A stretch of 64,000 bases of DNA from Bradyrhizobium australiense. GTDB taxonomy: Bacteria > Pseudomonadota > Alphaproteobacteria > Rhizobiales > Xanthobacteraceae. This document shows, piece after piece, positions 1-8,323 of this stretch. Both the position numbers and the translations under genes were made by a program. The stretch lies in NCBI RefSeq assembly GCF_013114825.1, contig NZ_JAAVLX010000004.1:682001-746000 (forward strand), read 5' to 3'. A model generated the notes under the pieces. It was not told where the DNA came from, did not search any database, and saw nothing but the letters and a program-made list of their open reading frames with translations. Position 1 is the stretch's first letter, and every line of letters starts with the position of its first letter.

Positions 1-618
1 GTCCCGGGGTTTCAGATCGAACTCGGCGAGAAAATTGCCGAGCAACTCGGCGTCAAGCTGACCCGGGAATGGGTGGTCAGTGCGATCCAGTATCGCCGCG
101 CCGATTGCGACCTCGTGCTCGACGTCATCGCCCGCAAGGATGCGCCGCCCGCGGGCGGTGTGCGGGCTTCGCGCCCTTATCATCGCAGCGGCGTCGTGCT
201 CGCGGTGCGCAGCGATTCGCCGGCGTCGTCGCTGGCAAGTCTCGATTCCGACCAGCGGGTCGGCGTACCGGTCGGCTCGCTGGTCTCGATGACGCTTGCC
301 AAGGGCGGCACCACCACGTCTCCATTCGTGTATGAGGACGAGATCGTTGCAGCGTTGGCCAATCGCGAGATCGAGGCGGCCGCCATCACACCGATGACGG
401 TCGGCTGGTTCAACCTGCAGCATGCCGACAAGCCGTTGCGCCTGATTCCGGCGTTCGATAACGACCAGGATTTGAACTGGAATGTTGCGGCGGGGCTGCT
501 CCGCCCCGACGACAAGCTGCGACAACGTGTCGATGCGGCGATCGAGGCCCTGCTGGCCGATGGTACCATCGCGCGTATCTATGCTCGCTACGGCATCGAG
601 CTGCGGCCTCCGCAGTGA
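1..618 (+). CDS. Periplasmic substrate-binding protein, family 3 type (5' end outside window)
   Basis: The reading frame is open from base 1 and ends at TGA 616-618, so the gene begins upstream and only the last 205 residues are present. The fragment has the features of a bilobed solute-binding protein (SBP_bac_3): a segment describing an input ligand region (PGFQIELGEKIAEQLGV at the start), a hinge-like stretch around VLAVRSDSP, a lobe with VGVPVGSLVSM, and a C-terminal helix LLADGTIARIYARYGI that is typical of polar amino-acid binding proteins and of the binding-protein-like partners of quinoprotein dehydrogenases. The ligand cannot be read from the sequence. The next gene, an amidohydrolase, is convergent, so no operon partner is visible. 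Family confidence is good; a role beside a quinoprotein is only an alternative. Confidence 0.8.
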   Translation, partial: VPGFQIELGEKIAEQLGVKLTREWVVSAIQYRRADCDLVLDVIARKDAPPAGGVRASRPYHRSGVVLAVRSDSPASSLASLDSDQRVGVPVGSLVSMTLAKGGTTTSPFVYEDEIVAALANREIEAAAITPMTVGWFNLQHADKPLRLIPAFDNDQDLNWNVAAGLLRPDDKLRQRVDAAIEALLADGTIARIYARYGIELRPPQ

Positions 619-720
619 GATTCGTGAAAGTGAATATGTCGATCTCCATCCTTGTCACTGCAGCCGCGGGTCGACCGCGCCGGCGGCACTTCCCCACTCT
701 GCCGGCGCGGCCGTCGCATA

Positions 721-2229
721 TTACGCGGCGCGAACGTAGCCGTAGCGCAGGTTCGAGGGCGCATTGGCCGCCAGCGCATACTCGTTCTTGAGCGAAGCGA
801 GACGGTCCTCGGAATAGGTCGGCATCCTGGTGTTGTCAGCCGCTTTCAGCCTGATCTTGTAGAACCTGGTTGCGTTGCCCGCGAAGATCAGCTGCTTGGT
901 GGCGCTATTGGCGTCACCAAGCGGCGCAAAGCCGTACTTCTTCTGCATGTCTTCCGGGATTTCAAGTCGGCGCAACGCCTCGATCTGCCACTGCGGTGAG
1001 CCGTACCAGACCGAGTCGGTGCCCCACATCACGTGGTCGACTCCCATGCCCTTGATCAACGTACCGACCAGCGCGGCGCAGAACTTGGGATGCGCGACTG
1101 CCGAGTTGGCAAAGGACGTGCCGAGCTCGGCATAGACATTGTTGACGCCGAACTTCTGCGGGATTTCCGCGAGGTCCGAGGCCCACTGGATGCGGCCAGT
1201 CTGCTCGAACTCCGCCCACGCCTTGTCCGGTAGTTCGAGGAACGCACGTAGCGCCGAGTGATAGATCACGAAGTTCATCTGCGGCCAATCCTTGGCAGCC
1301 TTCCCGATGTCCCATGCGGTTGCGTATTCCCATACGCCGGCGAACGACTTCTCGTAATCGGGCGGCAGCAGCCCCTTGTGGATACACAGCGTGTTGATGC
1401 CGGCCTTTACGGCTTTCTCGTAAAACGGATACATCACCTGCTCGTCGTCGAGCCGCCATGGGTACTTGGAGGGCGCCAACGGATCGCCGATCGTGTAGGA
1501 CTTCCAGGAATCCGGCTTGTAGACCTCGATCGCCTTGTCGACCTCCTCCATCCAGCCGGGCTGCTTTGGGGTGATGACGCTGTGCGCCAGCAGGCGGCGC
1601 GAACCGGCGAAGTCGTTGATGAGTTCGCGTGCCTTGACGATCTGCTCGTTGGAAAGAAGCCACCAGCTCGGATCGTCGAACGGCGCGCCGCTCAAGAGCG
1701 CCATGTTGGTGTCGCTGTCGTAATAGATCTCTTTCACGTAATTCTGGAACTTGTAGCGGGCGAGCGAAGAGACGCCCTCCTCCTTCATCTTCGGATTCCA
1801 GTGCTGGCTCGCAAAATCCGCCAGCCCCAAGAGCTCCTTGTGGTCGAAGTCATCGCGCACGAAATGGGTCTGAACGTCGAAGATGAACTGGTCAGCGAGG
1901 CCATGCGCACGCGCCAGCATCAATTCGGGCTCTCGAGCCTCCGCAGGCGCGACCTGGAAAACATTGCCGTAGACGTCGTTCATGGCGAGGAATGCCGCCG
2001 CCATGCCGCAGCTCGTGTGCAGGAACTGCCTGCGGCTCAAGCCGAGGTGCTTGCCGTTCACGTCGGCGAGCTCGTTGATCCGTGCCTCGACCTTCTTTTG
2101 TACGGCGCTCTGCGGGGGCGGCAGATACTCGCCGTTGGAAACGATCTGAGTGGGAATCGGCGTTGCCGCCGATGCCGCCTCCGCGCCCGCGACAAGACGC
2201 TGCTCTCGCTCGCTAAGCCAGGTGCTCAT
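721..2229 (-). CDS. Amidohydrolase-2 family protein with Tat-like signal
   Basis: 502 residues. I chose the ATG at 2229 because GGAGGAGA lies 3 bases before it; the open frame extends upstream without a ribosome site. Residues 65-70 read SRRQFL followed by a hydrophobic Ala-rich segment ending near PAEA, which resembles a twin-arginine signal placed about 65 residues from the N-terminus; such a long n-region is unusual. The rest is a metal-dependent hydrolase TIM barrel of the amidohydrolase-2 (uracil/ACMSD-like) type: FDVQTHF at the first strand, a late HSA-type His (VIYHSA), and MWGTDSVWYG with the catalytic Asp. The usual HxH of the first strand is QTH here, so one metal ligand may be changed. 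The substrate is unknown. It stands alone, convergent with the upstream binding protein. Confidence 0.85.
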   Translation of the reverse strand: MSTWLSEREQRLVAGAEAASAATPIPTQIVSNGEYLPPPQSAVQKKVEARINELADVNGKHLGLSRRQFLHTSCGMAAAFLAMNDVYGNVFQVAPAEAREPELMLARAHGLADQFIFDVQTHFVRDDFDHKELLGLADFASQHWNPKMKEEGVSSLARYKFQNYVKEIYYDSDTNMALLSGAPFDDPSWWLLSNEQIVKARELINDFAGSRRLLAHSVITPKQPGWMEEVDKAIEVYKPDSWKSYTIGDPLAPSKYPWRLDDEQVMYPFYEKAVKAGINTLCIHKGLLPPDYEKSFAGVWEYATAWDIGKAAKDWPQMNFVIYHSALRAFLELPDKAWAEFEQTGRIQWASDLAEIPQKFGVNNVYAELGTSFANSAVAHPKFCAALVGTLIKGMGVDHVMWGTDSVWYGSPQWQIEALRRLEIPEDMQKKYGFAPLGDANSATKQLIFAGNATRFYKIRLKAADNTRMPTYSEDRLASLKNEYALAANAPSNLRYGYVRAA

Positions 2230-2783
2230 TGTTCTCCTCCCTGTTGGTTGGGCCACGATGGCGCTGGTCGGTGCGCGCATCAGGCTTGCGTGTTTGGCCA
2301 CTCCCGATCAGTTAGGTGGACGAAATAGGCGTACCTCCCGTTCAGCCACGCATGAGGCCATCACACTCGCCTAACGCCCAGGCGAGTCTCTTCATCACTT
2401 CATTCTGTGAGGGTACAGACACACTTGCAAACTACTTACGGTAGTGGCGCATCTTCGCCAAATTCAATGCCCAAACTTCCATTGGCGCAAGCAAAGTTAT
2501 CGGGCAGTCATGCTGTCCCAAAGCGCCCCCATTGTGACTGGCAGGTTTGCCAGCGCGAGCGCAAAGCGCTGCCGTGATGATCGCGCAAAGGCGTGAGGTC
2601 GCCCTCTGGCCCATTTGAGACGTGCCGACGCCTTGGTCTGCCTACCGGGCGAGACCGGAAGTGGTCGGCGCACAGCTAGAACGGCGCCATTGACCCGGTG
2701 CGGACATTAATCGCCTTAAACAGTAAAGCAGTTCCAAGATGACTGATGGCCCGGACCAATTTCGGCTCATTCATTCCTCAAAT
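2230..2783. other. Intergenic stretch, no gene supported
   Basis: About 550 bases between the amidohydrolase start and a terminator hairpin. It carries the promoter region of the amidohydrolase. Short open frames here lack ribosome sites and have no recognisable protein content. Base composition looks more AT-rich around 2400-2520 than in the flanking genes. Confidence 0.5.
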
Positions 2784-2812
2784 AAAAGCGGCCCGCAAGG
2801 CGAGCCGCTTTT
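2784..2812 (-). terminator. Intrinsic terminator hairpin
   Basis: A 9-bp perfect stem (AAAAGCGGC at 2784-2792 with GCCGCTTTT at 2804-2812) with an 11-base loop. Read on the minus strand it follows the small HTH gene by 13 bases and ends in a T run, as expected for a Rho-independent terminator; it is symmetrical enough to work in both directions. Confidence 0.75.
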
Positions 2813-2825
2813 CTCAATTCAGACT

Positions 2826-3005
2826 TCAAGCACGCGTATCGAGCGACACACCGAGCAAATGCGCCTTGGCCGCAGTGGCTGCGGGCGTGCGCTTCAGCGC
2901 CTTTGCGATCTTTGTGACCGGCGTCTTGCGTGCCATCGACTTGAGGGTCTTAACATCACTCTTCGTCCATTCACGACGAATAGTCTTCTTAGTTTTAGTA
3001 GGCAT
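2826..3005 (-). CDS. Small Myb/SANT-like HTH protein, 59 aa
   Basis: A 59-residue basic protein. GGAGG lies 4 bases before the second of two adjacent ATG codons, so translation probably starts at 3005 (MPTKTKK...); the first ATG at 3008 is too close. After a Lys/Arg-rich N-terminus it has REWTKSDVKTLKSMA and then IAKALKRTPAATAAKAHLLGVSL, the spacing of a three-helix Myb/SANT-like or GcrA-like DNA-binding fold with a conserved Trp. Proteins of this type are widespread single-domain hypothetical proteins in rhizobia; I know no assigned function. It is monocistronic, with its own terminator 13 bases downstream. DNA binding is inferred from the fold pattern and charge. Confidence 0.75.
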   Translation of the reverse strand: MPTKTKKTIRREWTKSDVKTLKSMARKTPVTKIAKALKRTPAATAAKAHLLGVSLDTRA

Positions 3006-3621
3006 CATTCCTCCGATTTTTGGGAAACGGGCTTCTACCATAAAATGTCGGGGTAGCAATCGCATCCTCGTCTCTTGACTCTCGTGAAGGTGAATCTCAC
3101 ATCGATCTCGAAGCGCGCGCCGAACTTAGGAGATTACCATCACTTCGTAGCAAGCGAGTCGGCGACGCCGCTCATCCGTACCTAGTGTCTGATGGATCGT
3201 TGGAACAGTGTGTCCGGTGAGGGGAGACAATCGTTTCAGTTCCATCTGCGCAAAAATTGGGCGGCAAATTGCCTGTTAGTCGCTGGCTGGACAGGGCTGA
3301 ACTACGTCGCCGCTGTTCAGCAGCTCGCCTAATCTGAAATCGACAGCGATTCGATCGCCAAGGAGGTTGCAAAGACTTGCGCGCTATCTCCCTCAACGAC
3401 GCTTGCCCAGGCCGGCTGGCAGACCTTCGCGACGCGAACAAGAGCGCGGCAGTGCGCAGCCTTGCCGAGCGCATCGCACCGCCGGGTGCGTGGTGGCCGG
3501 GTGAGCGATAAGAAGTCCGCATCTATGGCGGTAAACATTGTACGAAGAAATCGAAGAGGTGCTCACCAAATGCCTTAAGAGCGCGCTGGCCTAACATAGC
3601 TTGTTGGAGACCGAGCGCGAA
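3006..3621. other. Intergenic stretch, one doubtful small ORF
   Basis: About 600 bases between two minus-strand genes. The only coding-like piece is on the plus strand at 3377-3511, listed separately. Other open frames look like noise: no ribosome site and no compositional bias. Confidence 0.4.
3377..3511 (+). CDS. Possible small protein, 44 aa (doubtful)
   Basis: A TTG at 3377 lies 10 bases after a perfect AGGAGGT, and the following 44 codons favour G or C at position three, giving a charged soluble peptide containing LADLRDANKSAAVRSLAERI, which should form a helix. The frame is open for some codons upstream, so it might also be the 3' remnant of a longer gene. The spacing to the start is long and TTG is a weak start, so this is a tentative call. 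I recognise no family. Confidence 0.3.
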   Translation: MRAISLNDACPGRLADLRDANKSAAVRSLAERIAPPGAWWPGER

Positions 3622-4326
3622 CTATTGCTCTGATGTCAGCTGAACCATCTGGCGCCCGCCATTCATCTCCTTGAGGCTGTTGACGTAATCCTCAGGACGC
3701 TTCCAGCGGACAGGAGTTTTCAATCCCATGAAACTTGCGATGCTGCCGATAAACGCAGTGCAATTGGCTGTTTCGGCATTCCAGACCGGTGAACTCGCCT
3801 GTAATTTCTTGATGTAGGCGAAAGCCTTTTTGGCGTCCGGCTCATTCAAGTAGACTCGGTAACTTGCGGTCAAGTACTGCGGATCAAGATCACCGTAGCT
3901 TGCCCCGGTCTCGGACGGCACCCACATCACATGACCAAGTATATAAGGCAGGGTGTCCCCTGCAGGGGTAAGCCCCGCGACCTCAACTTCTCGCTCGCTT
4001 GTCTTCCCATACCAGACGAAAGCGTGTCCCCAGCTCGCCGCCGTTCTGGCTCTGAAGTCAACGTAGTACGGCCCCTTTGCTGATCCCGACCCCGGCCTTC
4101 GAGTCGACTGTCGGGCCGGTTTCGATTCGATGGGCGCGTCACTGGAAGCAAGCGCGTTCGCGTCCGCGGTGCGTTTGTGGACCTCCCGTCTGTGGGAAAT
4201 GAAGCGTTCCGAACCGGCGCGAGTTTCAATCTCGTGTGCAGAAGCTGATTGAATTTCGAGCGTAAGAGCGGGTGTGCACAATCCGGCAAGGAGGCATAGC
4301 GCCAATCCATTCAGTCCATTCGCCAT
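3622..4326 (-). CDS. Secreted protein, possible permuted papain-like (NlpC/P60 superfamily) fold
   Basis: 234 residues. The start at 4326 is preferred over 4338 because GGAG lies 5 bases before it. The N-terminus has a signal peptide (hydrophobic to about residue 21, possible cleavage near ASA 28-30), then a Lys/Arg/Ser-rich linker to residue 85. The conserved-looking core contains ASWGHAFVWYG with His101, a second His at 132 (LGHVMW), and NCTAFIGSIASFMGL with Cys189. The order His before Cys, with small residues around the Cys and a following helix, matches the circularly permuted NlpC/P60 or LRAT-like hydrolases, in which His comes first. This is an inference from motif order only; the protein may simply be a rhizobial exported protein of unknown fold. 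Monocistronic. Confidence 0.8.
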   Translation of the reverse strand: MANGLNGLALCLLAGLCTPALTLEIQSASAHEIETRAGSERFISHRREVHKRTADANALASSDAPIESKPARQSTRRPGSGSAKGPYYVDFRARTAASWGHAFVWYGKTSEREVEVAGLTPAGDTLPYILGHVMWVPSETGASYGDLDPQYLTASYRVYLNEPDAKKAFAYIKKLQASSPVWNAETANCTAFIGSIASFMGLKTPVRWKRPEDYVNSLKEMNGGRQMVQLTSEQ

Positions 4327-4405
4327 GCCTTCTCCCATTTACAGTCCGATCGGCGGACGATGAAGGTCAAATCGACGTGACCGAGACCTGAGCCATTGGG
4401 CCGTA

Positions 4406-4597
4406 TTAGTAGCTCCGGGTCACCACCGGGCCGGCTGGGGTCTTACCGATTGGGGTCTTGCCAATTGGTGTCTTGCCAATCGGCATCTTGCCGACTTGAG
4501 CCGTTTGATAGACGGGCTGCCGACGCGGGAGGTCGGCAGCGGCAGCAGCACTCACCATCGCAAGCGTTGCACCTGTTACGATCAGAAATTTCACCAC
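4406..4597 (-). CDS. Small exported protein with pentapeptide repeats, 63 aa
   Basis: Starts at one of two consecutive GTG codons (4597 or 4594) after the ribosome site GGAGAGG. Residues 2-21 are a classical signal peptide ending in AAAAA, leaving a mature peptide of about 42 residues. The mature part begins DLPRRQPVYQTAQ and then repeats a Lys-(Met/Thr)-Pro-(Ile/Ala)-Gly unit four times before the C-terminal VVTRSY. The repeats are encoded by 15-base direct repeats at 4437-4496. No function is known to me; short, basic, Pro-rich exported peptides may bind the cell envelope or metals, but nothing here shows which. It lies 79 bases beyond the start of the secreted 234-aa gene and is also on the minus strand. 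Confidence 0.7.
   Translation of the reverse strand: MVKFLIVTGATLAMVSAAAAADLPRRQPVYQTAQVGKMPIGKTPIGKTPIGKTPAGPVVTRSY
4437..4496. repeat. Four 15-bp tandem repeats inside the 63-aa protein gene
   Basis: Four units at 4437-4451, 4452-4466, 4467-4481 and 4482-4496, each of the form GGnnTCTTnCCnAtT on the plus strand. They differ mostly at third codon positions, so the peptide unit is better kept than the DNA unit, which suggests selection on the protein. Confidence 0.85.
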
Positions 4598-5606
4598 GGT
4601 CCTCTCCTTAAGGTTAGAACAAAGCAGTAGCCTACCGAGCTTTCCCTTTGAATTAGGGCGTAAGAATGAACCTCCGAAAATACGTTTCCGGTGCGGCAGA
4701 TATGACACGCTCGGGAACTCCGACCGTGCTTGAAAAATAGAGCGACCGCGCTGAACGCCGTGATCGCGCACATACATGCGCAGGCGATGCCCATGGATCC
4801 GCACCCCGATGAAGAGCGCGATGCGCGCGCCGTGGGATGAGGCGATGCCGTTGTGCCATCCACTGCTGGACAACGCATTTACGATCATGCTGCGCGGCGC
4901 GGACAAGGGAGATCGAGCGGCGAACCGGAGGCAGCGAGGTGGAGGACGCTGGCACGGCTTTTCCAAGAAGAGATCGCGCATGCTTCTCCCGGAGGAGAAT
5001 GGGGCAGTCGGGGTAGCGTGCAGAAAGCGTGAGCAGCGACTGAATGGGAGACCGACTTAGAATATCTTCAAGACCGCTTCTACGTCGGTAGGTTTTGATT
5101 TCTATGGCCGAACACTACAATTACCTTATCGTCCCCGTTGCACTGGTCGTATGCAGTGACCCCGGATCGGTGCTGGCAAATAGAAGCAATGTGTAGCTGT
5201 TCACGGCTGAAGACCTCTAAACTCCCAAAATGCCCGGCGACTAATTTTCGGCCAAACGACAAATACGCGGCAATCACCGACGGTGGTCCCCCATATCAAT
5301 ACTCGATCGTCGCGCCCCCCGCAGGGGCGGTTTCTCGTACGTGACGAATTCAAAAACGAGGTCTTTCCAGCTTCGACCGCAACCCGGCGCGTTTTTGACT
5401 CTCAGCGGAGTTACGAAGCTGAGCATCAAAGTCGTGCCGCAACCGTTAGCCGCACCGCGCGCGGCTCGGCCGGACGAACGTAATGGCTGGTCAGAGCAAC
5501 CGCAGTCCCGCTCCGCGATCCAGCGGCGCTGAAGGATCGAGCGGTAATATAAAGCGTCAGGCTGCGGAATCCGTCGTCCGCGATGGCCGCCAATTCCGTC
5601 CTCGCA
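4598..5606. other. 1-kb stretch without a supported gene
   Basis: Several overlapping open frames on both strands but none with a ribosome site, consistent GC3 bias or recognisable protein motif. The upstream control region of the 63-aa peptide gene is at its left end. It could hold decayed genes or small RNAs; I see no specific evidence for either. Confidence 0.45.
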
Positions 5607-6362
5607 TCAATCGCGCAACAGCACGGCATCCCGAAGGATCCAGCTCGAGCCTAAGACGAAGACGAGCCCCAGCGCTATCAGCAGCACGCCAATCCAAGTT
5701 GCCGTCCAACCTCGCCCGTCATCGGCCGCCTCGGCGATGGGAAAGGCGAACGGCGCGGTCGTAGGTACGGAGGCGGCAACCGCGTCCCTGGCGGCCGGTG
5801 CGGCCGCCAGAAGCGTCTCCACGTCGACCTGGCGCGGCGTGGGGTCGACGGGCGTGAGCTGATCGGTCGCAAGATTTTCGATGGGTGCCGGCGGCACGAA
5901 GGTCGCGACCCCCGTAGCTAAGACGGAAGCGGCATCAACCACCTTGAGCTCGGGCGCGGGCCGGATCGACTGAGATATTTCCGCCGGTGCGGAGCGCAGC
6001 AGCTCCGCACGCGCATCCACGACCGCCTTCCGCTTGCGTCGCGCGGTCTCGTTCTCCTCGGGAGCGGCGACCCGAGGCTTCACGGCGCGATGACGAACCT
6101 GCTTCTTCACCGCGACCCCCTCAGCGGCCTGGAACCAGCATTTGCGGTGGCCTTCCAAACGATAGACCCAGTGCTGGCCGGCCGCCGTCGACTTGCCGGG
6201 CCGCGGCAAGCACTCCTCTTCCGCTTCCGCGGAAGCGGGCGCAGTGGCTTGCCGGGGAGCGGCATTGAAGAAGTCGGCAAAAGGATTCGAAGACGCAGGC
6301 GAAGTCGGGAGACCTGCGAGAAGGACAAAAGCGGCGAAGCAAAATCGCAAATGACCGGACAT
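5607..6362 (-). CDS. Exported or tail-anchored hypothetical protein
   Basis: 251 residues starting at ATG 6362; the ribosome site is poor. It has an N-terminal signal segment (CFAAFVLLAGLPTSPAS), then a short Cys-containing domain ECLPRPGK...HWVYRLEGHRKCWF around residues 48-82, in which two Cys and several aromatics are likely conserved, a long Ala/Pro/Lys-rich linker, and a C-terminal hydrophobic helix (IGVLLIALGLVFVLGSSWIL) followed by a short charged tail. The Cys-aromatic domain is one I associate with exported hypothetical proteins of Bradyrhizobium. The layout, an exported small domain on a linker anchored by a C-terminal helix, suggests a periplasmic domain tethered to the inner membrane. 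Function unknown. Confidence 0.75.
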   Translation of the reverse strand: MSGHLRFCFAAFVLLAGLPTSPASSNPFADFFNAAPRQATAPASAEAEEECLPRPGKSTAAGQHWVYRLEGHRKCWFQAAEGVAVKKQVRHRAVKPRVAAPEENETARRKRKAVVDARAELLRSAPAEISQSIRPAPELKVVDAASVLATGVATFVPPAPIENLATDQLTPVDPTPRQVDVETLLAAAPAARDAVAASVPTTAPFAFPIAEAADDGRGWTATWIGVLLIALGLVFVLGSSWILRDAVLLRD

Positions 6363-7081
6363 GGAAAAACCCCGGTGTTGCGCCCCCCGGAGACGACCTT
6401 TGGCCGTGACCTGGGTTACAATGCGGCTTAAATCCGGCAACGCAGTGGATTCATTTCGGCCCAAGAATCGAGATTCCGAGCCGGAATTCAGAGCCAGTCC
6501 TGCAGCCGCGGACAAAGCAATTCAGTACCCCGCTCTGCTCATCATCGAGCCAGTGACGGACCAATTATCCGGACATCGAGTATTGGAAGGTCAAGCTGAG
6601 CATGCTCATAGACAGAATTAGCGAGCTAAAGAGACGGAGCAAGGCGACGCGCATACCCCTCCGAGCTAGAATTCGTTACTTCCAGCGAAATGCGGATCCC
6701 TGACTCGAATGATAAGGCCCGCATGAAGCCACTGGCGGCAACCTCGGAGCCGCGTTGGGTCCTTGGGATGGCTGCCAATCAAGATTCAGACGCATAAAGC
6801 CCCGGCACTACCTCAGTATATTGTCGTCGCTGCGGGCCGGCGCTACTTCGTGCACTTCAGTCGCAAGCAATTGTTCTGCGCAGGCGTCGAACATCATTCG
6901 CCGATTGGTGGCTATTTCGAAGCTGAGGATCTCGTGTTCGTCCTTGACGCGAATTCCGACTATTAGCCATGACCGCTTGAGCGAACCCATCTCTTCGCCG
7001 CCCCAGATACGCTCGACGACGACAAGAAAACGCGGGCTGTTGCTGATAGAGTAACAACGCCGCTATGCTGTTACCTGGCTG
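6363..7081. other. 0.7-kb stretch, one doubtful small ORF
   Basis: Lies between two minus-strand genes. The only candidate gene is the 60-residue frame at 6808-6990, listed separately. Nothing else is supported. Confidence 0.4.
6808..6990 (-). CDS. Possible small hypothetical protein, 60 aa (doubtful)
   Basis: The translated product (beginning MGSLKRSWLIVGIRVKDE and continuing with an acidic helical part containing FDACAEQLLATEVHEVAPA) has a natural-looking composition, but the ribosome site is weak and codon bias is mild. The opposite strand is open over part of the same bases. I recognise no family. Confidence 0.3.
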   Translation of the reverse strand: MGSLKRSWLIVGIRVKDEHEILSFEIATNRRMMFDACAEQLLATEVHEVAPARSDDNILR

Positions 7082-7459
7082 TTATAGGCCGCCTCGCCCC
7101 TCCCAGTACGTAGGCATCCCGTAGTACCGGTGGGTGCGCGTTTCCCAGTCTCTATCCTGCCACGAGTCATCGCTGAACTCAGGCGCATCCTTCAGCTGTT
7201 GCTCGGTGATACTCGTCCGAAAACCACCAAGCGACGTATCATATGTTAGAGCGCCCCACGGGATCGGATAATGGCTGTGGCCTAACCCAACAAACCCACC
7301 AAAGCTCATGACCGCGTAAGCTACGCGACCTGACACCTTGTCGATAATGAGGTGATCAATCTCACCGATATTTTTTCCATCTGCTCCATAAACCTCGGTT
7401 CCGTGAATGTCTTCGCTTGAGATGCATTGATGATCCGGATGGGCTGTTGCGCGGGCCAT
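7082..7459 (-). CDS. PRC-barrel domain protein
   Basis: 125 residues. The start at 7459 has GGAGGAG at a good distance. The domain runs from about residue 14 (SSEDIHGTEVYGADGKNIG) through IDHLIIDKVSGRVAYAVMSFGG and PIPWGALTYD, the hallmark of small PRC-barrel proteins, which are abundant in soil alphaproteobacteria and often linked to stress or envelope functions. The C-terminal 30 residues are rich in Trp, Tyr, Asp and Arg, as in other members. The family is clear; the partner and role of this copy are not. It is monocistronic. Confidence 0.9.
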   Translation of the reverse strand: MARATAHPDHQCISSEDIHGTEVYGADGKNIGEIDHLIIDKVSGRVAYAVMSFGGFVGLGHSHYPIPWGALTYDTSLGGFRTSITEQQLKDAPEFSDDSWQDRDWETRTHRYYGMPTYWEGRGGL

Positions 7460-7896
7460 GGTCTCCTCCCTCACATGTGGGTTTATTCGACTTAACTCTG
7501 ACCGCTACAGGGTCGTTCCTGGCAGGAAATCCGATTTAGTTTTTGCGCTGGGACGAGGCGACGGCGTTGCAGCGACCGCCACCGGACGAAGCAATGATGG
7601 TAGTGGCATGTGGCACCGGCAAAGAGGCGAGCAGCTTCTCATGACCGATGGTTTTCGCCTGAACCAGAATGCGACCTCTCGTGACCGCGCCGGAGATGCG
7701 GTTTTGCGGTCATTAGGATCATCCAAACGTGATCGAACGATTTCCGACAGCAAGTTCCATCGAAGCGATTTTCCCTTTCACGTCAACGGGAAGGCGCAAT
7801 GCGCGGGAACGTGCATATTTCATCCGCGCCTTGTTCAGTTGAACTTTGCATCAGGCTGTCGAACGAACCTTAGTCAAAGGAAACCGGAGGTTTCCC
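7460..7896. other. Divergent intergenic region
   Basis: 437 bases between the PRC-barrel gene (minus) and a small secreted-protein gene (plus), so it should hold both promoters. Open frames inside it have no ribosome sites and no recognisable motifs. Confidence 0.45.
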
Positions 7897-8064
7897 ATGC
7901 AGCATCTGATCACAATTGCAGCCGTTGCCCTACTCACGACTGCAGCAACCGTGCTGTCGTCGCACTCACTTAGGACCGAGCGTCATGCCGCCGGTACAGT
8001 CATAGGTCATTGCAAAAACTTCCACAGCCTGACCGGGAAAAAAGCATCCGAGCTATTGCCTTAA
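7897..8064 (+). CDS. Small exported protein, 55 aa
   Basis: ATG at 7897 follows GGAGG by 6 bases, so the long upstream extension of the frame is unlikely to be translated. Residues 1-21 form a hydrophobic signal segment (MQHLITIAAVALLTTAATVL), and the mature part of about 33 residues is basic, with three His, one Cys and the tail LTGKKASELLP. No family recognised. It precedes the SnoaL-like gene by 259 bases on the same strand, too far to assume one transcript. Confidence 0.55.
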   Translation: MQHLITIAAVALLTTAATVLSSHSLRTERHAAGTVIGHCKNFHSLTGKKASELLP

Positions 8065-8323
8065 CCAAGCGCAGAGAACACAGGGAAACGAGCTCACCTG
8101 TGCAGGAGCTGGACGAGCACGGCAATGAGCAATCACTCTCGTCGCTTCCATCGAACTCGAGTCTAAGGCCCGCGTTGCTCCGGTTCGTCAAGGTTGCTGA
8201 CGGTAATTGCCCGGAGTTGCTGTTGCGCCAAACTCAGTCTGGGATGCGGCATTCAACACATCCACTTCGAGCAAAGACAACTACCGCCCCTGCATTCGAA
8301 TCGTACATGGGTTGGAGATGGTC

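Noticed and set aside
4653..5060. Several 90-100 codon frames on both strands
   Set aside because: They overlap one another, lack ribosome sites and show no family features.
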